A stretch of 64,000 nt of DNA from a virus (IMGVR_UViG_3300020159_000429:18577-82576), one strand, 5' to 3'. Counted from the first letter of the stretch, positions 1 to 11,400 are shown. Made by a program: numbers and translations. The notes: a model not told the origin generated them from the letters alone.

Positions 1-1
1 C

Positions 2-208
2 GAGGTTCCTGTTATTATAAAATCGTTTCAAACAGATTTTAAAGACAGTGTTCAATACATTGAAGTAACCGCATTGGACGGTAGTACTCAGTTTGTGCCA
101 ACAGTAAGTACTGTTACGGTAACAGTTAGTCCGATGTACAACAGAGAGTTAACTCGCAAATTTGATCTAAACAAATTCGCCAAAGGCGGATTACTAGGAT
201 ACCTATAA
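2..208 (+). CDS. Baseplate tail-tube cap protein, 3' end (gp48-like)
   Basis: Only the last 68 codons are in the window; the reading frame runs open from base 2 to a TAA at 206-208, which overlaps the ATG of the next gene (TAATG). The fragment is rich in beta-branched residues and ends in YNRELTRKFDLNKFAKGG followed by LLGYL. This style of ending, and the position directly before a gp53-like gene, suggest the tail-tube cap/baseplate junction protein of T4-like phages (gp48 or gp54). The family call rests on synteny and general resemblance, because the diagnostic N-terminal part is outside the window. Confidence 0.45.
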   Translation, partial: EVPVIIKSFQTDFKDSVQYIEVTALDGSTQFVPTVSTVTVTVSPMYNRELTRKFDLNKFAKGGLLGYL

Positions 209-507
209 TGGCCACATATCAAAATACTTCCCCATGGTATATAACAGAACAAAATTCTTTATATCTAGACATTTTAAAAATACGTCCAGTGCCAGCTGAC
301 ACTCGTGATACTAATTACATTATAGAAACCAAATACAAAAATCGTCCAGATTTATTATCGTACGATCTCTACGGCACACCAAAATTATGGTGGGTGTTTG
401 CTCAAAGAAATATGTCAATAATAAAAGATCCAATATATGATTTTGAACCAGGTGTTGAAATAAAAATTCCTCAACAAAATTTTTTAATATCATATCTAGG
501 AATTTAA
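208..507 (+). CDS. 53: Baseplate wedge subunit gp53-like
   Basis: A 99-aa protein whose central part reads DLLSYDLYGTPKLWWVFAQR, followed by a short segment ending in PGVEIKIP. This is the LysM-like core seen in T4 gp53 and short phage baseplate proteins. gp53 is a baseplate wedge component needed for wedges to join around the hub. It is much shorter than T4 gp53 (about 196 aa), as is usual in marine T4-like phages. The start ATG overlaps the upstream stop and the stop lies one base before the next ATG, so the genes are translationally coupled. The family call is fairly secure. Confidence 0.75.
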   Translation: MATYQNTSPWYITEQNSLYLDILKIRPVPADTRDTNYIIETKYKNRPDLLSYDLYGTPKLWWVFAQRNMSIIKDPIYDFEPGVEIKIPQQNFLISYLGI

Positions 508-508
508 T

Positions 509-2770
509 ATGACTGTTTCTATTCGAGGCCTAGCAAACAAAAACGATCAAGCTGCTATAGACATTAGCAGTGTGCGAGCTGAAAATCAAAAAACTGCGTT
601 TGGCGCCTGCGAAGATAATATTTTAAAATCTTACTCAAATGTTACCTACAGATGGACCCTAGCACCCCTCACTCCAAAACAAGTAACACAGCTTCAGACA
701 GGCATTGGTATTGGCAGTTTAAACCCTGGGCTAGCTAATATTGTAATATGTTCCGGAGGCGGTAGAGATGCTGATCGAGCAGCAACAATTTACGGATCAC
801 CAGAATATTTTATTGACAACGTTGAAATTAATACACTGGCCACTCCAACTAAAGAATCTGGCTTGTCTGGTAATCTTACCATGAACTTTGATGTAATTGA
901 ACCGTATAGTCTTGGATTGTTTATTCAAAGTTTACAAGCAGCAGCACTTAGATCAACTTACACCAACTATCTAGAGTGTACATGGTTAATGCAGGTTGAT
1001 TTTTTTGGTGTAGCTGTAAATGGGGGTCGTGAATACATTCCTGATGCGACCCGACTTTATACACAAAAATTACAACAAATATCTTTTGTTGCCACAGAAG
1101 CTGGCAGCAAATATCAAGTTAAAACTTTAGATTTTAATCTTGAAGCGTTTAATAATGTCTATGGTACATTTCCAAGTGCTGCTAATTTTCAAGGAAGTAA
1201 TGTCCAAGAAGCATTATCGAGTCTTGCTAAAGTATTAAATGATGCTCAGGCGCTGGCTGTAAAACAACAAATCATAACAATAGCAGACGAATATGAGATA
1301 GTTGTTAAAGAAGCTAACGGGATTCCTAGTATGGGCATGTTAGGTGACAGGATGAGAGTCTCAAAGTTTCCAGCAGCAACTTCAAGTGATAAATCATCCG
1401 GTTCGGCAAAAGATCCCGCTAAAAGTGCAGACGGAAGGGGAGCACCCGAATACGTTATTAGAAAGTTCACATATCCGCCGGATGACAAGAGACGCATTGT
1501 TGACATGATTAGAGAAGTAATGATTTCTTCAGAATTTATTACAACCGCTATTAAACCAGAAAATATTGATCCAGCCGACGGAATGATTAATTGGTATAGA
1601 ATTAGCGTAGTAACAGAATACAAAGGTACAAACGCTGCAAAGGCAAATGTACAAACTGACTCTGTTCAAAATAGGCCTGCATATAAATTTACCTTTGTAG
1701 TTACTCCTTACAGAGTACATCATGGTGTGGCAAAAACACCACTGGGTCCAACGCTTGGAATGGGTAATAAAGGACTTAAATCCACAATTAAAAAGCAATA
1801 CAATTATCTATATACTGGGCTAAATGACGATATAATTAAATGGGAGTTAAAGTTTGATAATACATTTTACACCTCAATACCTTTTGCTTCTACAGTTACT
1901 GAGAGAGATGTTGCAGGTGTTTTGGGAGAGCGGGCAGCAAAAGGCTCTGCAGTACCATCTAGCCAAGTCAGCAAATTAATAACCCATGCTGGGCGATTAA
2001 TGAGAGACAAACCCGGATCGTATGTAAAACCTATGGGAGGTAGTACTGTTGATTCAGCTGACATTAGAACTGCTAGAGCATTTGAACAAGCAATAATGTT
2101 AGGCACAGAAATGATAACGTTGAATATGACAATTTTAGGTGATCCCTACTACCTATCGAAATCCGGAGCATTTTTAGAACAGATTGGAGCCACCGCTCCC
2201 GGCTCTCAAATTAACAACGATAAAACAATGGCATCGGAGTCAGGAGAAGTTAGGATATTTTTAAGATTTAGGACTCCAATTGACGCTCCAACTCCGGGTG
2301 GTGCTTTGTTTATTTTTCCTGCGTCTGGGTATTCTGACAGTCCGTTTGGCGGATTATATAAAGTTAGATCAGTAAAAAGCAAATTCCACGAAGGTGTGTT
2401 TACACAGGAATTGGATTTGTTTAGAGATAGAGGACAACAGCCCGAAGAAATACTTTCTTTGAGATCTGATCCAAGTGCGGTTTTTAATTCGGCCATTGTA
2501 GTTGACCCGCGTATTAACGGATACAACGGAAACGCTGCCCAAACAACACCACTGGCGGTGGTGTTAACCCCGGATACCGACGGACCTCCTCAACAATCAA
2601 CATTTGGGCCTAAAGTTGAAATTGGCCCCGTAAATCCCGCTGCTAATCTAGCACCTGTCGCATTACCAGACTCACCAAATGGGGGAAGTCCTGTTTTCAA
2701 AACATTGCCAGATGGAAGTAAAATACGATATACTGATGAACTAAAAAATCAATTAGACAATGCTCAATAA
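509..2770 (+). CDS. Large baseplate protein, probable hub component
   Basis: A 753-aa protein without a signal peptide or membrane segment. It lies between the gp53-like and gp5-like genes, where T4-like marine phages carry a large baseplate hub protein. A central segment (about residues 350-460) has alternating beta strands and the phrase IIKWELKFDNTFYTSIPF, which resembles the tube-like domain of baseplate hub proteins such as gp27. The C-terminal 90 residues are rich in Pro, Gly and Asn and look like a flexible tail. The function is inferred mostly from position; no enzymatic motif is visible. It could instead be a hub accessory protein such as gp26. Confidence 0.5.
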   Translation: MTVSIRGLANKNDQAAIDISSVRAENQKTAFGACEDNILKSYSNVTYRWTLAPLTPKQVTQLQTGIGIGSLNPGLANIVICSGGGRDADRAATIYGSPEYFIDNVEINTLATPTKESGLSGNLTMNFDVIEPYSLGLFIQSLQAAALRSTYTNYLECTWLMQVDFFGVAVNGGREYIPDATRLYTQKLQQISFVATEAGSKYQVKTLDFNLEAFNNVYGTFPSAANFQGSNVQEALSSLAKVLNDAQALAVKQQIITIADEYEIVVKEANGIPSMGMLGDRMRVSKFPAATSSDKSSGSAKDPAKSADGRGAPEYVIRKFTYPPDDKRRIVDMIREVMISSEFITTAIKPENIDPADGMINWYRISVVTEYKGTNAAKANVQTDSVQNRPAYKFTFVVTPYRVHHGVAKTPLGPTLGMGNKGLKSTIKKQYNYLYTGLNDDIIKWELKFDNTFYTSIPFASTVTERDVAGVLGERAAKGSAVPSSQVSKLITHAGRLMRDKPGSYVKPMGGSTVDSADIRTARAFEQAIMLGTEMITLNMTILGDPYYLSKSGAFLEQIGATAPGSQINNDKTMASESGEVRIFLRFRTPIDAPTPGGALFIFPASGYSDSPFGGLYKVRSVKSKFHEGVFTQELDLFRDRGQQPEEILSLRSDPSAVFNSAIVVDPRINGYNGNAAQTTPLAVVLTPDTDGPPQQSTFGPKVEIGPVNPAANLAPVALPDSPNGGSPVFKTLPDGSKIRYTDELKNQLDNAQ

Positions 2771-2781
2771 CAAGGATATAA

Positions 2782-4410
2782 ATGTCAACAACGCATAGAC
2801 AGAGTCAAGAAAAACATCAAGCAGGATTATCGCTGGGCCCCAGACTGGCCAAAGTTGTAGGACACAACGACGGCAACGATTTTATGGGAGGCCTATTAGT
2901 ATCGTTGATCACAGCAGACCCTGCTGCAACTGGTGAAACTTCAAATGTTATTCCTGTAAAATATTGCCCGCCATTCTTTGGAGCCACCGGTGGATTGTAC
3001 AATGGCCTTAACACGGGCAACGATCAAGCCTACAATGACACACAAAAATCATATGGTATGTGTTTTGTGCCACCAGATGTTGGTGTTACTGTATTAGTGA
3101 TATTTGAACAAGAAACAGGTGAAGGATTTTGGATTGGGTGTGTACCAGATACCAACATGAATCATATGGTGCCAGCTATCGCAGCATCGGCTGCTACTGA
3201 CATATCACCAACGCAAAAAAATGATTACGGCGATATCCCACTACCTGTAGCAGAATACAATCAAGTATTAGCTGCTAAAAATAAAAAATCATCAAGCCCA
3301 GAAGAAATTAAAAAACCAGTCCACCCTATAGCAGGTTTCATGTTAGAACAAGGACTGCTGGAAGATGACATCCGTGGAAGAACAACTTCTACAATGCGTA
3401 GAAATCAAACCCCGTCAGTATTTGGGATTCTAACTCCCGGGCCTCTTGATAAACGCCCCGGTGCTAAACGAGCCACCCAAGGAACGTCAAACGATAAAAC
3501 TGATCCTTTACCAGTAAGTCGCGTTGGTGGTACCCAGTTAGTAATGGATGACGGTGATGATCGATTTATAAGAAAAACCCCAGCCAGCGAAGGTCCACCA
3601 GAATATGCCAACGCACTTAAAAAAGAAGCAGGCGATGTTCGAATCCCTATTAGTGAATACTTCCGTGTGAGAACACGCACAGGCCACCAGCTACTATTAC
3701 ATAATTCTGAAGATTTAATCTATATTGGTAACAGCAGAGGTACTGCTTGGATAGAGTTAAGCAGTGATGGAAAGATAGATATTTTTGCTGCAGACTCTGT
3801 AAGTATTCACACCCAAGGTGATTTTAATTTCCGTGCTGATAGAGATATAAATCTTGAAGCTGGAAGAAACATTAACACAAGAGCGGAAGGTGAATATAGG
3901 CAAGATATTGAAAAAGATTTTACATCGTATATCAACGGCAAAGTAACAAGCTATGTCGACGGTGATATACAAAATATTTTTAATGGCAATGTTGTAGAAA
4001 CAATAGCACAGAATTTTGAAATAAAGGTAGGTGCTGACCACAAAATCAAAGTAGCTGCTAACAGTCATTTAACAGCAGGCGTTAGTGTATTCTCCACAGC
4101 AGGAGTTGACAGTCACTTTTTAAGCGGCAGCAAACATGTAGAATACGCTGAACGTATTGAAATAAAATGTGACCCGGCAACTCCGGCATTGCCACCATCA
4201 CTAGCAGAAGCAGCAGCTAAACAAGAACGAATTTCTTTAATTGATATCGATCTTGTTGATGCTTCACAAAAGTATGTTGATACTCGATATCAATCAACCG
4301 AAACAATAAAGAGTATTATGAAAAGGGTTCCTATGCATGAGCCTTGGTATCAGCATGAAAACGTTGATCCTCAAAAATATAAGTTTGACATGACTGATCG
4401 AGATGCGTAA
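2782..4410 (+). CDS. 5: Baseplate hub spike protein gp5-like, without lysozyme domain
   Basis: A 542-aa protein. Residues about 20-145 look like the gp5/VgrG OB-fold (cell-puncturing hub) with MCFVPPDVGVTVLVIFEQ and a following GFWIGCVPD. Residues about 320-445 form short repeats with alternating D/N/G and hydrophobic residues (for example INLEAGRNINTRAEGEY), as expected for the triple-stranded beta-helix needle. No lysozyme domain lies between the two, unlike T4 gp5, so peptidoglycan cleavage must come from elsewhere. A clear AAGGA ribosome site precedes the ATG. It is co-directional with the gp25 gene 11 bp downstream. Confidence 0.8.
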   Translation: MSTTHRQSQEKHQAGLSLGPRLAKVVGHNDGNDFMGGLLVSLITADPAATGETSNVIPVKYCPPFFGATGGLYNGLNTGNDQAYNDTQKSYGMCFVPPDVGVTVLVIFEQETGEGFWIGCVPDTNMNHMVPAIAASAATDISPTQKNDYGDIPLPVAEYNQVLAAKNKKSSSPEEIKKPVHPIAGFMLEQGLLEDDIRGRTTSTMRRNQTPSVFGILTPGPLDKRPGAKRATQGTSNDKTDPLPVSRVGGTQLVMDDGDDRFIRKTPASEGPPEYANALKKEAGDVRIPISEYFRVRTRTGHQLLLHNSEDLIYIGNSRGTAWIELSSDGKIDIFAADSVSIHTQGDFNFRADRDINLEAGRNINTRAEGEYRQDIEKDFTSYINGKVTSYVDGDIQNIFNGNVVETIAQNFEIKVGADHKIKVAANSHLTAGVSVFSTAGVDSHFLSGSKHVEYAERIEIKCDPATPALPPSLAEAAAKQERISLIDIDLVDASQKYVDTRYQSTETIKSIMKRVPMHEPWYQHENVDPQKYKFDMTDRDA

Positions 4411-4421
4411 GGAGAATAATA

Positions 4422-4874
4422 ATGGCCAATAAAATTTATAATGTAACACGGATTGAATCTTCAACAGCGTCTGTTGGCGATAATAGAGTTGATGGGCTGT
4501 TTGCCTACAAGGGATTCAACAGCAGGGTTATTAAACAACGATTTAAGCTCTACGATATTGATTTAATTAAACAAGATTTATTAAATCACTTTAATATTAA
4601 AAAAGGCGAAAAATTAGAAAATCCAGATTTTGGAACTATAATTTGGTCAATGATTTACGAACCAATGGATGATGCTGCTATACGGACAGTGTCAGAAGAT
4701 GTACAACGAATTGTCAACTCTGATCCACGTACAGCAGTTGAAACTCTCAAAGTTGATGCTACTGAACAAGGGCTCAGAATAGAAGTAGGGCTGCGATATG
4801 TTGATTTTAATCAAGTAGAAATAATGTACTTGAACTTTGATAAATCTAGCGTTCCTAACAGTACTCCTAGATAA
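4422..4874 (+). CDS. 25: Baseplate wedge subunit gp25-like
   Basis: A 150-aa protein with the classic gp25/gpW signature: GEKLENPDFGTIIW at residues 62-75, then EPMDD, then DPR at 101-103 before the final beta strands. gp25 is the sheath-polymerisation nucleator of the baseplate inner ring in contractile tails and related injection systems. An AAGGAG site precedes the ATG at good spacing. It follows the spike gene and precedes gp6, the same order as in T4-like cyanophages. An N-terminal extension of about 35 residues precedes the conserved core. Confidence 0.88.
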   Translation: MANKIYNVTRIESSTASVGDNRVDGLFAYKGFNSRVIKQRFKLYDIDLIKQDLLNHFNIKKGEKLENPDFGTIIWSMIYEPMDDAAIRTVSEDVQRIVNSDPRTAVETLKVDATEQGLRIEVGLRYVDFNQVEIMYLNFDKSSVPNSTPR

Positions 4875-4894
4875 TATGCGTACATTTTTATTCA

Positions 4895-4903
4895 AATAAA
4901 TAC
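4895..4903 (+). promoter_or_regulatory. Late-promoter-like box AATAAATAC
   Basis: In the 45-bp gap before the gp6 gene lies AATAAATAC, matching 7 of 8 bases of the T4 late promoter TATAAATA. It sits 17 bp before the start codon. The same box recurs in other gaps of this window. Confidence 0.45.
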
Positions 4904-4919
4904 TGTACAGGACACGTTA

Positions 4920-7900
4920 ATGACAACTACTACTAGACAAAATAATTTAATTCTTGCCGAAGATTGGACAAGAATTTACCAGACCTTTAAAAATGCTGAC
5001 TTTAAATCCTACGATTTTGAGAATCTTCGTAGGGTTATGGTTGCTTACATTAAAGAAAACTATCCCGAAGATTTCAATGATTTTATTGAAAGTTCTGAAT
5101 TTATTGCGTTAATTGACCTAATAGCATTCCTTGGTCAAAGCCTAGCATTCCGCATTGATTTAAACAGTCGCGAAAACTTTATTGAACTAGCTGACAGAAA
5201 AGAAAGTGTTCTGCGATTAGCTAGAATGCTGGCCTACAATGCCAAGCGAAATCAATCAGCATCAGGGTTATTAAAGTTTGAAAGCGTAAGCACTACAGAG
5301 GATTTGATCGATAGTAACGGTACTAATCTAGCAAGACAATCAATCGTATGGAACGATCCTTCAAACTCGAATTGGTATGAGCAATTTATACAAGTACTAA
5401 ACGCCGCCATGATTGAAAACGTTGAGTTTGGCAAAGACCAAGCTAACAAAACTATAGATGGTATTAGAACTGAACAGTATAGATTAAATTCTTTTTCTAC
5501 AGCAGTTCCTGTGTTTTCATTTGGTAAAATTGCTGGTGGAAGAAATACTACATTTGAAATATTAAGCACGGGGATTGGTTCATCAGAATTTATTTTTGAA
5601 GAAGCTCCGCTACCGGGTCGTCAGGTAGGGTTTGTTTACAGACAAGACGGAAAAGGAACTGCGAGTATCAACACTGGTTTCTTTATGATCTTTAAACAAG
5701 GATCACTAGAGAGTGCTGAATTTTCTATAACAGCACCGACACCTAATGAAATAGTGTCAATTGCTACTCAAAATATCAATGATTCAGATGTATGGTTATA
5801 TTCGTTAGACGCATCGAGGACGTTGACTAATTATTGGACCCCAGTCGGATCTGTGGTTGGTAACAACATAGTTTACAATAGTTTAAACAGTAATCAACGA
5901 AATGTATATTCTATCATAACTCAATCTGATGATGCAATTGATCTACAATTTTCAGATGGCGTTTACGGAAATTTACCGCAAGGCGATTTTAGGGTTTATT
6001 ACCGAGTAAGCAACGGTTTCTCGTATGTAATTCCGCCCAACGACATGAAGAACATCTCAGTTAGTATACCTTATATCAATGCTAGGGGTATTCAACACAC
6101 CCTAACTATTTCGTTAGGACTAGAATACACTGTTGAAAACAGTGCTCCGTCGGAGACTATTGATTCTATTAGATCAAAAGCTCCTGCGATATATTACACA
6201 CAAAATAGAATGATCACCGGAGAGGATTATAACCTTGCTCCTTTATCATCATCTCAAGAAGTATTAAAAGTCAAAGCTATAAACAGAACCAGTAGTGGTA
6301 TTAGCAGAAGCTTTGACATTATCGATGCTTCTGGAAAATATTCTAAAATTAATGTTTTTGCTGATGACGGCCTTGTCTATAGAAAAGACGAAGAACGAAA
6401 TTATTCGTTCAAATATTCTAACAAAAATGTAGTATTAAATTTTATTAGAAATACCATACAGCCAGCATTATCGTCATTTCAAACTTATAATTTTTATCTA
6501 ACAAATTTTGATAAAATTTTTACAGCTGACGTCAATGTTAAATGGATTAAATCGACCACCGAAGAAAACGCATCAACCGGTTTCTTTGGTAATGTGTTTG
6601 ACAGTTTTCCTATTAAAGTAGGCACATATACAACAAGTAATCTGCGTTATATTGAAATTGGTGGATTGGTTAAATTTATTCCTCCGAGTGCTAGTCAAGC
6701 ATTTTATAGAGGCGAATTAGTTAACTATGATCCTGCTAACAAAGACCATAAAAAATTCGTATGGACCAAGATAGTAAAATTAGTAGGGGACGGTACTAAC
6801 GCAGGTAAAGGTAATTTAAATTCCGGCAAAGGTCCTATTACATTTAGTGAAGTGATTCCAACAGGGTCGTTACCTTCACAAGTTGTATCTAAATTTGCGT
6901 CAACTATTCCAACCGATATTGAAAATGAAATTTTAAATCTTACTTTTAGTAATGAAACATTTGGCCTACGTTACGATGTATTAGCAGGCGAGTGGACAGT
7001 TATTAGTTCAACAAACGTTGATCTAGAAAACAATTTTAATCTAGGTCAAGCAGGCGATTCGACAAATACCAACGTTGATAGCTCTTGGTTAGTTGCGTTT
7101 GTTTACGACGGTGACGAATATAGAGTACGAGTTCGCGGCACAGAATACATTTTTTCAAGCGTATCTCAAAATAGATTCTATTTTGATCGAGGAGAAAAAG
7201 TTTACGACAGTCGTGCTAGAACATTAATAAAAGATCAAATAAAAGTGTTAGGTATCAATGAGTCACCGCAGAGTTCCATTGCCACAAATATAGAACTTGC
7301 TGACGCAATACTAGCACTAAGGAATTCAAATCCGTTGTTTACAGCATCTGATGTTTTAAGTATTGTTGATAGACAACAAACATTAAAAGATAATATTTCT
7401 TTTGAAATTGCCGATTCGGTAAGATATCAAGACGGGTATAAGAGTGCTGATTCTATCAAACTTTCTTTTTACGACAGTGACGATGACGGAGTCATTGACA
7501 ATCCAGATTCTTTTGATGAGATAGTAGGCATCGACCTATTAACAAAATATATTTTCTTCCAACAGGTACAGGATGAAAATGGATTTGATGTGTTTAACTA
7601 TGTTCCAAATATTAACAATCGTTTCGTAATCAAAGACAAAGAGATTAATGTTAATGTCAACGAATACGATCACAATCAGTTGATTTATTTTTATGACCAA
7701 GGCGAAAATATCATCAAGCGTGTTGACCTAATTACTAGATCATTTATACTAGAGCCAAGCTACGTTGCTTACATAGGCAGAGATAATTTAAAGTTTCAGT
7801 ACATTCACAATGCTAGCGAAAGTCGAAGAATTGATCCTAGCGTTAGCAATATTATTGATGTATATCTATTGACAAGGTCCTACGATACTTCTTACAGACG

Positions 7901-8429
7901 ATGGTTAACTGGCGGCCTAGCAACTAAACCAGAAATACCAACATCAGAATCGTTAAACGCACAATTTGGAGCCAACCTTACATCTATTAAATCTATCAGC
8001 GATGAAATAGTATACCACCCTGTAAAATATTTTTCTTTGTTTGGTGATAAGGCCACACCAGACTTTCAGGCAGTATTTAAAGTAGTAAAAAATCCAAATC
8101 GAGTATTAAATGACAACGACCTAAAGGTGAGAATTATCAACAGCATTAATGAATTTTTCTCTGTAGAGAATTGGGACTTTGGTGATAGATTTTATACCGG
8201 TGAATTGATTACGTATATCATATCACAAAATTCTCCAGATATTAGTAATATGGTATTGGTTCCAAAACAGGAAAATCAAGCCTACGGAAGTTTGGTTGAA
8301 ATTAGAGCACAGCCAGACGAAATTTTAGTAAGTGCTGCTACTGTTGATAACATTGAGATTTTATATAATATCACAGCAACAGAACTAAATCTATTGAACA
8401 GCCAAGTTGTAACTAGGACGGGTCAGTAA
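4920..8429 (+). CDS. 6: Baseplate wedge subunit gp6-like
   Basis: A 1169-aa protein. The first 120 residues carry the gp6/gpJ signature: a helical start, ending FIESSEFIALIDLIAFLGQS, then FRIDLNSRENFI and an RLARMLAY phrase. gp6 forms the inner baseplate ring with gp7 and gp25. It is almost twice the length of T4 gp6 (660 aa), with extra beta-rich modules between about residues 550 and 950, as is typical of marine relatives. The stop codon overlaps the ATG of the giant gene downstream, which supports assembly as neighbours in the wedge. Confidence 0.82.
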   Translation: MTTTTRQNNLILAEDWTRIYQTFKNADFKSYDFENLRRVMVAYIKENYPEDFNDFIESSEFIALIDLIAFLGQSLAFRIDLNSRENFIELADRKESVLRLARMLAYNAKRNQSASGLLKFESVSTTEDLIDSNGTNLARQSIVWNDPSNSNWYEQFIQVLNAAMIENVEFGKDQANKTIDGIRTEQYRLNSFSTAVPVFSFGKIAGGRNTTFEILSTGIGSSEFIFEEAPLPGRQVGFVYRQDGKGTASINTGFFMIFKQGSLESAEFSITAPTPNEIVSIATQNINDSDVWLYSLDASRTLTNYWTPVGSVVGNNIVYNSLNSNQRNVYSIITQSDDAIDLQFSDGVYGNLPQGDFRVYYRVSNGFSYVIPPNDMKNISVSIPYINARGIQHTLTISLGLEYTVENSAPSETIDSIRSKAPAIYYTQNRMITGEDYNLAPLSSSQEVLKVKAINRTSSGISRSFDIIDASGKYSKINVFADDGLVYRKDEERNYSFKYSNKNVVLNFIRNTIQPALSSFQTYNFYLTNFDKIFTADVNVKWIKSTTEENASTGFFGNVFDSFPIKVGTYTTSNLRYIEIGGLVKFIPPSASQAFYRGELVNYDPANKDHKKFVWTKIVKLVGDGTNAGKGNLNSGKGPITFSEVIPTGSLPSQVVSKFASTIPTDIENEILNLTFSNETFGLRYDVLAGEWTVISSTNVDLENNFNLGQAGDSTNTNVDSSWLVAFVYDGDEYRVRVRGTEYIFSSVSQNRFYFDRGEKVYDSRARTLIKDQIKVLGINESPQSSIATNIELADAILALRNSNPLFTASDVLSIVDRQQTLKDNISFEIADSVRYQDGYKSADSIKLSFYDSDDDGVIDNPDSFDEIVGIDLLTKYIFFQQVQDENGFDVFNYVPNINNRFVIKDKEINVNVNEYDHNQLIYFYDQGENIIKRVDLITRSFILEPSYVAYIGRDNLKFQYIHNASESRRIDPSVSNIIDVYLLTRSYDTSYRRWLTGGLATKPEIPTSESLNAQFGANLTSIKSISDEIVYHPVKYFSLFGDKATPDFQAVFKVVKNPNRVLNDNDLKVRIINSINEFFSVENWDFGDRFYTGELITYIISQNSPDISNMVLVPKQENQAYGSLVEIRAQPDEILVSAATVDNIEILYNITATELNLLNSQVVTRTGQ

Positions 8430-11400
8430 TGTCAAATAAAATTTTTAAGAAAAGTGAGCTTCCGTTAAGAAGAACGGTTGAGTTACTTCCTGATACATTT
8501 AAAACTAGTACCAATGATAAATTTTTATCAGCTACTTTAGATGCTTTAGTACAACCAGGAACACTTGATAGATTATCAGGATTTGTTGGTAGAAAATATG
8601 GAAAGACGTACAACAGTCGAGACATCTATGTTGATGCCGAAGCTTCGTTGAGATCTGCTTATCAACTAGAACCGTCTGTTGTAGTTGAAGCTAACGGCAA
8701 AGTTAAAAAATCCTACGACTATATAGATCTTAAAAACCAATTAAAGTTTTTTAGCAATATCTCAGAAAGAGATGATATTGTAACAAACCAAAAACAATAT
8801 ACATGGAGCCCGCCTGTTGACTGGGACAAGTTTGTAAATTACAGAGAATACTACTGGTTACCAGTTGGACCTGAAACGTTATCTGTAGCAGGACAAACAG
8901 AAGAAGTAGAGTCAACATACAGAGTTAGATCCGACGGGCAAAATGAGTGGATTTTTTATCCAGACGGATTAAAGCGTAATCCACAATTGACATTGTATCG
9001 AGGCCAAACCTACAGCTTTGATGTTAATAGCCCTGGTGATCCTTTCTTTATTAGAACAGGAAATCTGTTAGGTGAACAATTAAATTATAACAAAGGGGTT
9101 ACAAACAACGGAACAGAAGTAGGCACAGTTACGTTTCAAATCCCGCTTGACGCTCCTGATTTGCTTTACTATCAAAGCGGAACAAACATTAATCGTGTGG
9201 GTAGTTTTGTTGTTGCTTCAGTTACTGACAATTCTTTTATCAATGTCGAACAAGAAGTTTTAGGAAAAATAAATTACACTAGTTCTAATAACGTAGTGTT
9301 TACCAACGGTTTAAAAATTCAGTTCATTGGAAAAGTTGAACCAGCAATTTACAAGGGCACTACATGGTTGGTCGAAGGTGTTGGCGAATCTATTAAACTA
9401 GTTAACTTTGCTGAATTAGAAATTCCACCTATTGAAGTATCGGATATAGAAATAACATTTGATGACGGAGGGTTTGACACACAACCTTTTGATGATGCTA
9501 GTTCTTATCCAACACGAAAAGATTATATCACAATAAACAAAGCAAGCAATGATAAAAATCCATGGAGCCGCTATAATAGGTGGTTCCATAGATCAGTAAT
9601 CGAATACTCAGCAGCCAAGAACGGTGTTCCTCCTGCGGTAACAGAAATTGACAGAGCAAAACGACCAATTGTAGAATTTCAACCAAATCTTCAATTGTTC
9701 AATCACGGATCAGTTTCTAAAAAATCAATAGACCTAATCGATAATTTTACATCAGATGTATTTTCAACAATTGAAGGATCAGCAGGTTACAATATTGACG
9801 GGCAGCAATTAAATGATGGCGACCGTGTGTTATTTGTTAACGATCCCGATCCGTTTGTTAAAAATAAAATTTTTGTAGTTAACTTTATCCGAGTACAAAC
9901 AAGTGCTAATATTCTTAACAGAATACAAATAAGTCTTGTCGAAGCCGAAGATTCAAATCCTGTATTTGGTGAGTCGGTGATTGTGTCAAAAGGTAGCCCT
10001 TCGAATAAAGGAAGAATGTTTCACTTTGACGGGGACAACTGGGTAAAAAGTCAGCTCAAAACAAAAATAAATCAATCACCGTTGTTTGATTTATACGACA
10101 GCGACGGTGTTTCATTCTCAGACAGCCAGCGTTATGAAACTTCTACCTTTTTTGGATCAGAACTGTTAAGCTATAAAGTAGGAACAGGGCCTGTAGATAC
10201 AGAACTTGATTTTCCTTTGAGTTATCTAAACATCAATAATTCAGGAGACATTGTTTTTGAAGTTGACTTTGAAACTGACAAGTTTGTTTACCAATCAGCT
10301 GGGCAAACAGTTGTAGGTACAACTGCATCGGGATTTTTTAAAAATACAGAATCTAACGAATTTTCAAATAGCTGGATAGATTATAATTCTACACTATATC
10401 AACCAATCGTCGAAACTACACTAGTGTCGACTAATACTAATACTATAGAATCGAAAGCATGTCTGTGGACTACAGACGCAACAGAGCACATTTTATTTTA
10501 CATTAACGGTGAAAAATTTAATGGAACATTTACTGACTCTATTGGAGTTGAGTCTAGAACATTTGTGTTTGATCAAACCTTTAACAGCGGCGATGTTGTT
10601 ACAATTAAAATCTATACAGATGCCAACCCTGATCTAGGATACTACGAGATTCCGTTACCACTAGAAAAAAATCCGTTAAATCAAAATCTAACTCAGTTTA
10701 CATTGGGTCAAGCTAATGATCATGTAAGATCAATGATTGAAGTTGACACAGGCTTCCAGGGTATATTCCCTGGATCAAGTAACATTAGAGATATTTCTAA
10801 CTACCGTCAAAACGGTCGTAGATTTATCAAACATTCGGGATTGAGTGTAGCAGCCTATCCGTTGATGTGTGACAAAGACATTAATCTAGTAAAGTCATTA
10901 AGATACGCTGCCAGTGAATATGAAAAATTTAAAAATAATTTCATTAAGCTAGCAGGCGATCTTAACTTTGATCAACGAAGTACAATTGAATTTGTTGATG
11001 TAATTTTAGAAAAAATGTCTAAGACTAATGTAATTGAATTTCCATTCTCAACATCGGACATGATTGGTAGCGGAGCATTTAGAGCAATAAATTACACAGT
11101 CGAAGATGAAGGCATAACAACTTTTGCCCTTAGTCAAAAATTTGATCTTGAAACAATATCACAACAGGCTGTGTATGTTTATGTTAATGATTTGCAATTA
11201 TTATACAAATTTGATTATGAATTTGATTCAACCTTTGGTTTTGTAAAATTATTAGTTGAATTACACGAAGGCGATCGAATTGAAATTAGAGAGTACTTAT
11301 CAACCTCGTATAACTTTATTCCTGAAACTCCTACTAAGCTAGGGCTTTATAAAAAGTTTACTCCTAGGATTTATCTTGACAATACATTTATTGAGCCAGC

